The notes under the pieces are model-generated. The model did no database searches, was not told where the DNA came from, and worked only from the letters and a program-made list of their open reading frames with translations. This document shows, one piece after another, positions 1-10,342 of a stretch of 64,000 bases of DNA (position 1 is the first letter of the stretch; each line of letters opens with the position of its first letter). Source of the DNA: Selaginella tamariscina (lineage: Eukaryota; Streptophyta; Lycopodiopsida; Selaginellales; Selaginellaceae); contig PUQB01000762.1 of assembly GCA_003024785.1 (NCBI GenBank), positions 1 to 64,000 on the forward strand, read 5' to 3'. Position numbers and translations under genes: made by a program.

Positions 1-90
1 AAACAAAATATACAAAAATGCCTTATGTTACACTCATTTACAACTATTCGTCACTTTAAAAACTCATTAACAATTCTTCTTCGCTATTAC
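1..90 (+). mobile_element. Copy 2 of the giant transposon, fragment left of copy 1
   Basis: This stretch aligns with 1765-1855 inside copy 1: the 3' end and 3' UTR of the ParB/methyltransferase-like gene, on the minus strand, including the Asn-Ser-(Glu)3-Leu tail codons and the ATACAAAAATGCC sequence of the UTR. It is the other half of the element that resumes at 14883. The rest of the left end of copy 2, including its HAD gene, lies outside the window. Confidence 0.8.
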
Positions 91-94
91 CTTA
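91..94. other. Putative target-site duplication CTTA, left side of copy 1
   Basis: The uninterrupted target in the sister copies reads ...TATTACCTTCTGA[G/A]TGAGGCG.... Around copy 1 the sequence is TATTACCTTA, then the element, then CTTATGAATGAGGCG, so CTT plus probably A is duplicated. Four bases is the best reading, and three is possible. Confidence 0.55.
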
Positions 95-121
95 ATGCAC
101 GTTGTAACTAAAGTGAGCATG
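95..121 (+). repeat. Left terminal inverted repeat of copy 1
   Basis: About 27 bp that match the reverse complement of 14851-14878 with a few mismatches and a one-base gap. The core GTTGTAACTAAA is shared by all five element ends visible in the window. Left-type ends read GCACGTTG and continue to ATACGTGAAAATGGG. Right-type ends read GCAAGTTG and continue to GCTATAGTCCCATTTCC, so the two ends can be told apart. Confidence 0.8.
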
Positions 122-355
122 ATACGTGAAAATGGGAATATAAAATAAATTACTAATTAATACTTAAGTTTTAATTATTAATTAATCATTTAATTAATAT
201 GTAATTAAGCCTTAAATATTAATTAATTAATTAATTAATCCTTCAATAACCTTACTTAGTAAGGAATATTCCTAAAATATCTTAGAATATTCATATTATT
301 CTAAAAATAGTTTACAATAATGAAGAAATACTATCAAACATAATTACAAATGAAA
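122..355. repeat. AT-rich left subterminal region of copy 1
   Basis: No gene. It contains TTAATTAA-type runs (about 176-240) and palindromic GAATATTC motifs (AGGAATATTCCT near 262, AGAATATTC near 284). The same motifs recur at the opposite end (14730-14790) and in copy 3, so they may be transposase contact sites. That is inference. Confidence 0.5.
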
Positions 356-1545
356 TCATTTTCTTATCAACATGTTAATTTTTTTATAAATACTTTCTTC
401 TATCATACAAAGAAATCTTTTCATTTTGTCTAAATCATCACTCTCCGGATTAATCAAATCATTTTGGTCAATATCTTGATGTTGTTGCCACCACTTAACA
501 CTCTCACGAATGCAATTGGGAGTTGCCATCCTTGTTAATACATAAGATGTGATAAGAGAAGGTCTGCATAAAGGCTCATCTAAAAACTGACGTTCCTTAA
601 GAATAATATTATAAAGCGCCCGGTTGCTATCCTTCATTTTATAAAATTCAATATCACGAGAAAGAAAAGCTTCAGGAAATGTATGATACGGTGGATACTG
701 CTCACAAAAATTTTCGAGATTCTTCTTTCTGAGGCACGTATCCAAGTAGTTCACTAGCTCATCCATGATATCGGTATCAGAATATGGATCGAAAGTGATT
801 GGATGAATACAAGCAATGTTTTGGTTGAGCATAGCCTTCTGAGGAGAGTCGTCTACTACTAACATCTGTGCGTTCTTCATTATCCTTAAGCGACTGATCT
901 CCCCATGAGTCCCAATTATTCTTTCATTCTTGAAGAAGTATGGCTTGCTTTCCTTTCTTATATTGTGAAATTCGAGAGGTTTATAACATTCGCTGGTCAA
1001 AAATCCAATCTTTACGAATCACCTCTTCTGCAACACTACAATGTTTCTTAAGTAAATTCAACAGCGGTGTTAAGTTATGAATCTGCATGCATGACCAAAT
1101 CCCCACAAGCGCACCCATCTCCTTAAGCTTTTGAAAGAGACGATCCAACCCTGGACGAAAAATAATATCATATCGAAATTTACCATGACAAGGAATGAAA
1201 TCTCCTTGTTTGATTTCTTTTTTCTATCCTGGGCCTTTGTCGATGAAGCAGAACACCATTGACATCCAACAACACAATATGGCCATGAGTAACATGAGAT
1301 AGCGTTGCCTCTTGAATACTTTGCAAATCACTTGTTTGCTCCCTTTCACATTTATCCGTTGCCACTATCTCGTTGCCTATCCCTTCATCATTTAATTGTA
1401 CATCATCCTTACAAGATTCAGATATTGCATGCGCTGAAGAAATTGATTTCGGAACTGAAGCCAATAAAAATGATGATGAAGTGGCCCCCATGGTAACGAT
1501 GTTTTGAGCTGCATTATTATCCATTTCCTGCATGAACTCTGTCAT
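356..1545 (-). pseudogene. FCP1/NIF-like HAD-family protein gene, copy 1 (frameshifted)
   Basis: Same gene as the intact copy at 50027-51193. Start ATG at 1545 corresponds to MTEFMQEMDNN. The frame breaks at about 1230, just after the HAD motif LLDVNGVLLHRQRP, where GGATAG-type bases are lost. It breaks again near 988, where two bases are missing compared with copy 3 (CGAATGTTATAAA against CGAATGTGTTATAAA). The last third is open and keeps the VVDDSP motif. One extra indel changes the last residues compared with copy 3, so the true C terminus is uncertain. Copies 1 and 3 are otherwise nearly identical, so the breaks are recent or are sequence errors. Confidence 0.7.
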
Positions 1546-1816
1546 TCTGACATGTGGCACAAGAAATTGTCGCCAAACCCCTCTCTTACCTCATGCAATG
1601 CTGAAAATCCATGTTCTCAATTATTTCATTACATCTGCAAAATGATAATTAGCTGACCTTAAAATTATCAAGGTATATTATTTACCTTGTTAATGTGTGA
1701 CCCATGTTTGAACTAAAAGCTTCATTAATCCTTGAGAATTTATTTTCTGTACAAATATAAAAGAAATATACAAAAATGCCTTATGTTACACTCATTTACA
1801 ACTATTCATCACTCTA
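1546..1816. other. Spacer between the two left-module genes of copy 1
   Basis: About 270 bp with no long frame. It holds the 3' UTR and poly(A)-signal-like TTTATT on the minus strand of the upstream gene, and possible splice borders upstream of the HAD gene. In copy 3 these are an apparent intron at 49886-49936 with GTAAAT donor and TTTTGCAG acceptor. The HAD gene may therefore have a 5' leader here. Confidence 0.35.
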
Positions 1817-4800
1817 TCAATTCATTATCAATTCTTCTTCGCTATTACCTTCTGAGTGAGGCGAAGAAGGTCTAAGCCGCTTGTGAGATGGTTCAAGATC
1901 TTCTGCATCTTCTATTGATGTTTCCATGGGTCCTGGAGTGTGCGAATGTTCTGTACTCCTCGAGATAACTTCCGGTCTAATATCTGATTGAAGTTCGTTC
2001 TCAGACTCCGAGATTGAACCAGATTCACCTTCAGAGCTATCGCACTTATCTGGAGGGAACTTTCTCAAATACGCCTTTATGGATTCGTTGGGGTACTCAG
2101 TTGAGACCCAATCTATCCACTTGTTCAGGTCCTCAACCATGGTCTTATCCTTTTCAACGGCAAACACACATGTATGCCGAAGGTAACACTCCTTCAAGAC
2201 GGACCCCCTAGTGCAGTAGTCAAAAACCCACGCATCACTGTGAGGACCCCTGATCAAGTTGACGATGCTCCGTGCCGCTTGACTTGTAATGTTTGGATAA
2301 CGTACATTGCCGAATACGTCACTCATACCTATCGGTGTATCGGATGGAGGTTCAGGGCCGTTGGAGTGCAAACAGATGCCTGGCCAGTCATTTGGAAGCT
2401 TGAAATTGTTTGGCGCATTCCTAACAACCAAGTGAACAACGTATCAATGCACTTGGGATTAGCATCGTTCATATAAAATCCTGTCCAACGATGTCTATTC
2501 TTCTTGGCGAAGGCGAAGGCAAAAGTATCGGTGACATGAGCAAGAATCAAGAAATAAATACCTGAAAAAGTAGGTATCAGTGAAGAGCGCAAGCATGAAT
2601 TCAATAATAAATACCTTCTATGTATATGCTTGCACGGCTAAGTTTCTCCACCAGATCCTCTAGTGCCCTATCTGTCGAAAGATTTTTTGACACCCGCCGA
2701 TCCATCACGAACAATTGAAACGGTTTCCTACAAGCAGTGATGTTACCCCATAAAGTCTCCGAATCTAACAACAAACATCTGTAGGGCTTGTCGTGATTCG
2801 TAGCATCCTCCTTTATAAGGTTCAATTCGGTTCTCCGCTGCTGAAGGACTGCCATAAGAGAAGGCGTCATCCCAATGTTCTCCTTTTTGGCGTTGGCGTG
2901 CAATAGATTCTTGCCTAGATCTTCCGATTGGTTCACCCATTCGACAAGCATATCATCGTTCGTCACATGCAAATATTTGCTGACCTCTTCATATGTTGAA
3001 GTCGAGGTCCAACCCAGTTTGTGGCAGTGTATTCCCAACCACTCCTTGAAATGCCTGACCGTCTTCAACTCCATTGCCTTGAGATGAAAAGGAGAGGTTG
3101 GGCTGCTGTTATTAATTTGTAGTTTGCCATCGATCACCAAATCAGCCAAGACTTCCATCTCCTCCATCGTTGTTCCATTTAAAGGCTTCAACCATGTGAG
3201 CTTGAAATCGTTGTCTACATCCTTTAGATTGAACAGACTTAGCCTTCGGCGTCTTACTGGGTTTCTTTGCAGACTTTTCTGAGGGCTCCCCTTCACTTGT
3301 CTGCTTCTTCTTCAGTGTTCCTTTTGAAAAGGATTCCATAATCCCCAACCATTTGGCAAAGATCCTATCTTCGGGGCAAGAAATCAACATCATCAGAAAG
3401 GATGTTTCCTTCCCGCCCACCTGGGCAAAATCAACTGCTGCAATTTCTTCAACTCTCTGAGGAAAAAGACAGATTAATATACCGGCGAGATAAATCCCGC
3501 CCAAACAATTTGCTTACCCGGTATTCCGCAGATTGTGTATTCCCTGCGGTAGCTCTTTGTGGTCGCTGAAGAGATTCCCACACGGCTCGCGTGTGTTTAA
3601 ACTTCTCCCATATTTTGCTGTTGTAGTGGTTGGTGTCGGCAGCGTCCCATTCCGCCGATAACTTATGGTACTGCTCGATTGTGAGATTCGGCTTAGCTAA
3701 AAACGCCGATCTTTTTGTCAGCTTCTCACGGGTATGCTCGGAAAGTTTTGTTGCCATCGTTCCTTTGTTGTGTTCATCGAGAAGTCGTTGGGCTGCCGTT
3801 ATTGTGTGCTGGCCACTAATGATGTAGTACTTGATAGATTTTTATTCTCCGTCTGAATCTTCATGAGTTGTTCTGGTGTTGTGATCCAGACTTTGTCAGC
3901 GCCCTTCCTTCTTTCATAGTATGGACACAAAACAGCATTATGTGGAACGGTATAAGAATTGTCGTCCTTCATCTTCTCCATGAGCTCAGCTACACGTTCC
4001 TGGTTGAGTGGCCTGTAATTGAAGTTTGGGTTGACGCTGCAATATTTAACCCTACAAGGATAAATCTTATCATCCAACATCATTTCCTTGTGACTTATTG
4101 CAGCATGAGATGCCACAGGTGCAGCTGACAAAACGATTGATGATTTTCTTTTGCGATCCGAATCAACATGTGTGATCCCCGACTGCAGCTGTTCTAGTGT
4201 TCTCGGCACACTCTTCCAGCTCCCGAAGCTTCCTAAGCAAATTGAACGTGATCTGTAGAGAACCTGAGACCGAGCCACCCTTCTCAATCTCCCTTATGAT
4301 GTCGCTGTGTTCTTTCTTCAATGTGAAAGGGAAGATTGCTCCACTTGCTGATTTTCTGTATTGTGAAGCAATATCTCCTGACAATACACCTACTCGATGA
4401 GTCTGAAGATTTCGAAGTAGACATCCAGATGGATCCCCTCCATAGATGGGCTTTCGTTGAGTTGAAGAAGAACTCCAAGGTCAACATCATTAGTGAACAC
4501 GTGAACGTCATTATCCACAAGTCGACAAAACCACCCGAAATTAATGTTGTAACTGACGACCTCTGGATCCGAGAACGTGACATTGGATGGAACAAGGCAT
4601 ATGTGTCGAGCATCGTCCAATCTGGGTTCGCAGCCTGCTTTCGGGTGCTTGACTAGCGAATCTACTTTCCATTGTTTTGCTTGTCCATGAGATGTGACAG
4701 AGGTTAATTTGACAGCAGCCATGGTTGCTCCAATGCGCTTCCCATTTATCTTAAAATATGGCCAAGTTGATTCCAGAATCCCCCTGCCCATCTCTTCTCC

Positions 4801-4918
4801 TGCTCTTGTCTTTAATGTCACCTCAATTCCACATCTGAATACAAAAATGATTAGTTCAAGTATCCGAGTATAACAGATTTTATTTTAATTCTTACCCAGA
4901 ATTTGACGACGACTCCAT
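1817..4918 (-). pseudogene. ParB-like plus DNA-methyltransferase-like gene, copy 1 (frameshifted)
   Basis: Four exons on the minus strand: 4896-4918, 3518-4834, 2615-3456 and 1817-2561. The introns are 4835-4895 (61 nt), 3457-3517 (61 nt) and 2562-2614 (53 nt), all GT-AG and at the same places in copy 3. Parts of the frame are better here than in copy 3: the N-terminal exon joins cleanly (MESSSNSG-CGIEV) and the segment after intron 2 is open. Breaks are one- or two-base indels: in the LRKLREL region near 4220, before the ParB box near 3840, and at 3222 (two bases missing against copy 3). The product is described at 46652-49754. Comparing copies shows the ancestral gene was continuous apart from the unresolved break near 4220. 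Confidence 0.65.
3484..3501. repeat. Degenerate array palindrome inside intron 2 of the ParB/methyltransferase-like gene
   Basis: GGCGAGATAAATCCCGCC, a two-mismatch copy of the 18-bp array palindrome, lies within the 61-nt intron 3457-3517. Copy 3 has it at 48068-48085. Confidence 0.7.
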
Positions 4919-4957
4919 ACTAATGACTCGATCTCCTTGTTTGATCAAATCGTCCTT
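4896..4957 (-). other. First coding exon and splice acceptor of the left-module gene, copy 1
   Basis: A TTTTGCAG acceptor at 4958-4965 precedes 39 nt of leader and the ATG at 4918, with an in-frame join to the next exon over a 61-nt intron. The acceptor implies an upstream leader exon. In copy 3 a CACACAG|GTGAG donor lies at 43946/43947. In copy 1 the matching site near 7772 reads CACACAGTGAG, one G short. Confidence 0.5.
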
Positions 4958-5059
4958 CTGCAAAATAATACACTATAATACAAATCATATAAAAACGCAC
5001 ACACACTTGTATAAACCCGAATATACAAAAATAATACACAGAGAGAAGTAGACGTAATT

Positions 5060-5145
5060 AACTGTCCGAAGCTCACATTTGTGTAGTGCAAAAGAAAGAT
5101 AACATTTCGTTTTAGAACCACCACAAATGTGAGCTCTGGACAGTT
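5060..5145. repeat. Hairpin-forming inverted repeat, copy 1
   Basis: Arms of 24 bp (5060-5083 and 5122-5145) are complementary except for two adjacent bases, separated by a 38-nt loop. The arms contain AGCTCACATTTGTG and its complement. The hairpin lies in the presumed leader intron, between the palindrome array and the first coding exon, and is kept in all three copies. Confidence 0.85.
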
Positions 5146-5259
5146 TTACATAGATTCCTAGCTTTTACTCGAAATATTATGATAAGATGATAAAAGTAAA
5201 TAAAATGAGATATGCAACTTATATATACTAATACACATATATATTCACATGGAAGGTGC

Positions 5260-6816
5260 GGCGGGATTAATCTCGCCACCCCTTCAATGCCTCCTGAAAG
5301 AGTGGGCGGGATTAATCTCGCCACCTTTCTGGAGGCCTTGAACGGGAGTGCGGAATTAATCTTGCCACCCTTCTCGGTCTCAGAGAGAACTGGGCAGGAT
5401 TTATTTCTCACACCCCTTCAGTGACTCCAGAAAGGAGGCGGGATTAATCTCGCCCACCATGTAAGGATGGTTAAATGAATTTCCCCACCCTTCCCAATTC
5501 TCTCCATTGGTATGTTGAAACCTTCTACGTCTCAGACAGAAACGTTTGGGATTGGTCCGACTCACCAATGGAGAAAAAGGAAGGGTGGCGGGATTCATTC
5601 CTCCAACAGGCATTGAAGACTCGGCGGGATTAATCCCGCCGCCCAGGGCCTTCACTCGGTCCCTATGCGGCGGGATTAATCCCGCCGGACGCCAATTCCC
5701 TGCGCGGAATCGGGCGGGATTAATCCCGCCGCCTAGGCACTTCAGGCAGGCCAATGGCGGCGGGATAAATCCCGCCCGATTCCGCGCAGGGCATTGGCGC
5801 GGCGGGATTAATCCCGCCTCCCAGGCCCTTCACTCGGCCTTAGTCGGCGGGATTAATCCCGCCGAACGCCAATGCCCTGTGCGAAATCTTGCGGGATTAA
5901 TCCCGCCGCCTAGGCCCTTCAGGCAGGCCAATGGCGGCGGGATAAATCCCGCCCGATTCCGCGCAGGGCATGCGTACGCGGCGGGATTAATCCCGCCCAC
6001 CATGTAAGGGATGGTGAAATTAATCCCACCACCCTTCTCAGTTCCCTCCATTGGTATTTTGTAAACCTTCTCCGTCTCAGACAGAGTTAGTCGGGATTGA
6101 TTCAACATACCAATGGAGGAAAAAAAGGGTGGCGGGATTAATCCCGCCACCGGGTAATGAAGGTTCGGAGAGACTAATCCCGCCGCCCTCTCGTAAATCA
6201 TGCGCTCACACATATATATTGGCTGCGGCATTTTGAACAGGGATGGGTGGGGGCGGGATTAATCCCGCCGCTTATATCCTGCGGAAGTGCCTGAGCGGCG
6301 GGATTAATCCCGCCGCCCTCCGCGAAGGGCATGAGCGTGGGGATTAATCCCGCCGTTCATGTCCTGCGTGAATTCCCTGGGCGGCGGGATTAATCCCGCC
6401 GCCTTACGCGCAGGACATGTCATGCAGGCTCTTCGGTTAGCCTTCCGTGCAGGATCTTTCATGCAGGCTCTTCGGTTAGCCTCATGAGCGGCGGGATTAA
6501 TCCCGCCGCCCATCCCTGTAAATGCCCTGCGCGGAATCCGGCGGGATTAATCCCGCCCATTAGGGCCTTCACACAGGCCATTGCCGGCGAGATAAATCCC
6601 GCCGCATTCCGCGCAGGGCATGGGTGAGCGGCGGGATTAATCCCGCCGCCGAGGCCCCTCACGCAGGCCATGGGCGGCGGGATTAATCCCGCCGCTCTTC
6701 GGTTTGTCCTAGAGCGGCGGGATTAATCCCGCCGCCGCCCTATGGCCCCAACCAATGCGGCGGGATTAATCCCGCCGCCGAGGCCATAAACCTATAGCGG
6801 CGGGATTAATCCCGCC
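5260..6816. repeat. Palindrome array A of copy 1 (ParB/methyltransferase side)
   Basis: Some 30-odd units of the 18-bp perfect palindrome GGCGGGATTAATCCCGCC or close variants (ATAAATCC and TCTCGCC forms), mostly 40-48 bp apart. The spacers are themselves related, with recurring GCCCTGCGCGGAATC and CACTCGG-type words. The array gives long spurious reading frames on both strands (GGINPA/AGLIPP repeats) that are not genes. Variants increase toward the gene-proximal end (5260-5560), where units read TCTCGCC. Confidence 0.95.
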
Positions 6817-6839
6817 GCTCGAGGGGCTTAGCGTGTGTG

Positions 6840-6896
6840 CGAGAGATAAAATTAATAAATAAAAAAATTATACAGATAAAAACACACACATATATA

Positions 6897-6934
<38 letters not shown>

Positions 6935-7770
6935 GTATATGTATGTATGTATGTATGTATAGGAGTGTACGTGTGTGTGCAAGAGATAGATAAATAAATA
7001 AAATTATACAGTACTGGTACACATAATATATGTGTGTACATAGGTATATATATGTGTGTATATGTATATCGTGTGTATGCGTGTGAGCGAAACAAATAAA
7101 ATCATACAGATAAACAAACACACACACACACATATATATACACAGGAGTGTGCGTGTGTGTGCGAAAGATAAAACTAATAAATAAATAAAATTATACAGA
7201 TAAACACACATATATATGTGTGTATATAGATATATAATCCATAGAAAAAGAGAGAGTCTGTGAATATATAAGCATATATATAAACTAGTGTTGTATACTA
7301 TTTGTTAATATGCATTGATTATATATATATATATATATGTTAAAGCAGTGTGCGTGTGTGTGGGAGAGATAGATCAATAAAAAAAATTATATAGATACTG
7401 GTACACATAATATATGTATGTATATATGTATATAGGTATATATAATATGTGTATATGTATATTGTGTGTATGCGTGTGTGAGCGAAACAAATAAAATTAT
7501 ACAGATAAACACACACATATATAATGTGTGTATATAGATATATAACCCATATGAATATATATAGCATATATATAAAACTAGTGTTGTATACTATTGTTAA
7601 TATGTATTGATTATATATATATATATATATATGTACAGCAGTGTGCGTGTGTGTGGGAAGAGAAGATTAATAAAAACAAATTTATAGATACTGGTACACA
7701 TAAAATTATACGCACACTCCTATACTATATACATACATACATATACACACACACACACACACACAGATCT
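6840..7770. repeat. Microsatellite block of copy 1
   Basis: (TA)n, (GT)n/(CA)n, (GTAT)n and (ATAC)n tracts mixed with a higher-order unit containing GTGCGTGTGTGTGCGAGAGA, then AATAAAATTATACAGAT and ACTGGTACACATAATATATG, repeated several times. Reading frames rich in His, Thr, Tyr and Ile here are repeat artefacts. Confidence 0.9.
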
Positions 7771-7960
7771 CACTGTGTGCACAGCCGCCGGCCGCCGATT
7801 TCACAACCGCCGCCTCTTGAAACCCTAAGAATATACCTAAACCCTAAAGGAATTAAATATATATATTAACCCTAATAGAATATTCCTTCTGAGAATATAC
7901 TTAAACCCTAAAAAGAATAAAATATAGATTCGCCTAAACGAATATTCTTTCATTATATTA
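7771..7960 (-). promoter_or_regulatory. Telo-box-rich putative leader/promoter of the left module, copy 1
   Basis: A GCCGCCG-rich stretch (7785-7815) is followed by several AAACCCTAA or ACCCTAA motifs (about 7820-7915) in an AT-rich context. In plants, telo-boxes near GCCGCC-rich 5' leaders are common in promoters of growth-related genes. The equivalent stretch in copy 3 (43745-43946) ends in a good splice donor pointing toward the left-module gene. Promoter activity is inferred from position and composition only. Confidence 0.4.
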
Positions 7961-7989
7961 TTAGCGCGTGCGTGTGCGTTGGTGTATCA

Positions 7990-8900
7990 CATACACCCCA
8001 AAAAATATAAATCATGCAGGGATTTAACATGTATGTCCATGAGAGTGTTAAAGTTTCATGTGTATCAATATACATACACATTGCATATATTATACACATA
8101 ATATATACACACATTGCATATATAATACAACATAATATATACATACACACGTGTATACACACAGACATACATACATATTACATGGGTTTAGGTTTAGGGT
8201 TTAGGGTTTTGGATTTAGGATGGATCATGCATGGTGTGTATGTATGAGAGAAGAGAGTGTTGAAAAATTATTTTTGTACACATTGCATATATTAGTACAC
8301 ATATATACTTACACATATTATACACAGATATACATACATAGTATATGAGAGAAGAGAGACAGTACATATTATGGATCATGCATGGTGTGTATTATACACA
8401 CAGACATACATACATATTAGTACATAATATTAGAGAGACCGAGTACATATTATAGATCATGCATGGTGTGTATGTTTGAGAGAAGAGAGACAGTACATAT
8501 TAACATGGATCATGCATGGTGTGTATGTATGAGAGAAGACAAAAGTACACATATATACATACAGAGTACACATATATACATACACACGTGTATACACACA
8601 GACATACATACATATTACATGAGTAAATTCATTGTGTTACATATTAGGGTTTAGGGTTTAGGGTTTAGGATGGATCATGCATGGTGTGAAGAGAGTGTTG
8701 AAAAATTATTTTTGTACACACATGTAATAGGGTTTAGGGTTTAGGGTTTGCTCCCAACAAGCTTAATATAAATATTACACATGTAAATTCAATGTGTTAC
8801 ATACACACAGATTGAGTACATATATCATACATGCGTTGAACATGATGTTTTCAATAAAGAAGCAACATATTTCTTCAGTTTGGTTTAGGGTTGTGCATGT
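7990..8900. repeat. CATGCATGG-type repeats with interstitial telomere motifs, copy 1
   Basis: Repeated units around GGATCATGCATGGTGTGTATG followed by AGAGAAGAGAGACAG and TACATATTA, plus ACACGTGTATACACACAGAC units. Plant telomere runs (TTTAGGG)2-3 occur near 8186-8212, 8645-8668 and 8728-8749. No coding potential is seen. Confidence 0.8.
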
Positions 8901-8989
8901 GTGTGCATATGTGTTTTTGTAAGTTCTTGTAATGCGTGTGTAAATTTATGATTGTGTTTATATATGTGTGCAAAACAAACATCGAATAA

Positions 8990-9800
8990 TTAAGAAAATA
9001 ATATTAATAAACACACTATGAACATATTTTAAATTATACATAATAATATATGATTTTATCTAATATATAGCCATATATAGTTTTAATAATATATATTAAT
9101 TTAATATTGATAAAAAGGTTTAACATTGAAATATTCTTGAAATAATAAGAAATTAATTGAGAAAATCCCATTAATATATACAAATGTAAATTAAGTACTC
9201 AAATAATTAACTAAATTAATTATCATAATCATGTTTAATATTGGAATATTCTTGGAATAATAAGAAAATAATAAAGAATATCCCATTAATATAAAGAAGA
9301 TTAATTACTCAAGTAATTAAGGAAATGATATTAATATTAAAACTATGAACATATTTAATTATACATAATAATACATCATTTATTATATATGTCATATATA
9401 GTTTTAATAATATATATTAATTTAATATTGATAATAAGGTTTAACACATGAATATTCTTGAAATAATAACAAATTAATTGAGAAAATCCCATTAATATAT
9501 ACAAATGTAGAATAATTACTGCAATAATTAAGAACAAGACTAATTTAATTATGATAATCAGGTTTAATATTAGAATATTCTTCAAATATTAATAAAATAA
9601 TAAAGAATATCCCATTGATACTAGGAAATGAAAACTAAATACTCGAGTAATTAAGAAAATAATAATAATAAACAGACTATGAATATATTTTAAATGATAC
9701 ATAATAATATATCAATTTATTTATTGTATAAGTATATATTTATATATATATATAATATAAATATACTTGAATACTAAGAATGTAGAATATAGTCTAAAAT
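8990..9800. repeat. AT-rich degenerate tandem repeats, copy 1
   Basis: At least four related units of roughly 115-130 bp built on the words GAATATTCTTGAAATAATAA, ATCCCATTAATAT and TACTC(A/G)A(G)TAATTAA, starting near 9130, 9247, 9448 and 9573. No gene is seen. Copies 2 and 3 have the same block. Confidence 0.75.
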
Positions 9801-10019
9801 TTCGTAATATTAAACAGCTTGAATCACTTGAATAACATTAAATGCAATTTTAAAATACTCATTGGAACTGGAGAGTATATATGTCAGAGTGTCGGATATT
9901 TGTGTCAACTCATCTTAAATTTTATTTTCTGTTCTTTTTAAAAAATTTGAATTTCTGACATATGTATTGTCGGTCTGACATGTAAATTTGAAAATGCATT
10001 TAATTTCCCACTCAAATTC

Positions 10020-10172
10020 AGATCTGGTTCTTTCTCCGGCAAGGGTTTCTTCATTTCTGTATTTTTCACTCTTTAGATCTTCTTTTTTCTTCATAGTGAT
10101 CATCTCAGGAGCGAGATTAAATTGGGTGCTATTCTTTATAGGAAAGCACGGCGCCTTCAGTGCTGTTTACAA
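10020..10172 (+). promoter_or_regulatory. Putative 5' leader exon of the transposase gene, copy 1
   Basis: A CT-rich stretch (TTCTTTCTCC to CTTCTTTTTTCTTC) resembling a plant 5' leader is followed by GGCGCCTTCAGTGCTG and a good donor, TTTACAA|GTAAGTATT, at 10173. The acceptor TTATTTATGTGCAG ends at 11246. This would put array B inside a 1,074-nt leader intron. Copy 3 keeps the donor. In copy 2 it has decayed to GTATTATA. This is inferred from splice-site appearance only. Confidence 0.45.
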
Positions 10173-10342
10173 GTAAGTATTATAAACAAATTTAAAAATA
10201 CTTATAAAGATTCACTCTCTTACATTCTCTCTTAAAATTACAATTTAGGGGTTTAGGAATGCATTAGGATTATAATATATTCCGTTAGGGATTTATCCCG
10301 TTTAAATATCCTTTTAACTTAATATTCTAGGTTAACCGGGGC

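Noticed and set aside
5212-6671. Long open frames rich in GGINPA or AGLIPP repeats over arrays A and B of all copies
   Set aside because: They are translations of the palindrome array on both strands. The palindrome has no stop in two frames. There is no start context, splice support or frame conservation between copies.
6852-8654. His/Thr/Tyr/Ile-rich open frames in the microsatellite and CATGCATGG blocks (also 18515-19152 and 43892-45191)
   Set aside because: Low-complexity dinucleotide translations on both strands, not conserved in frame between copies.
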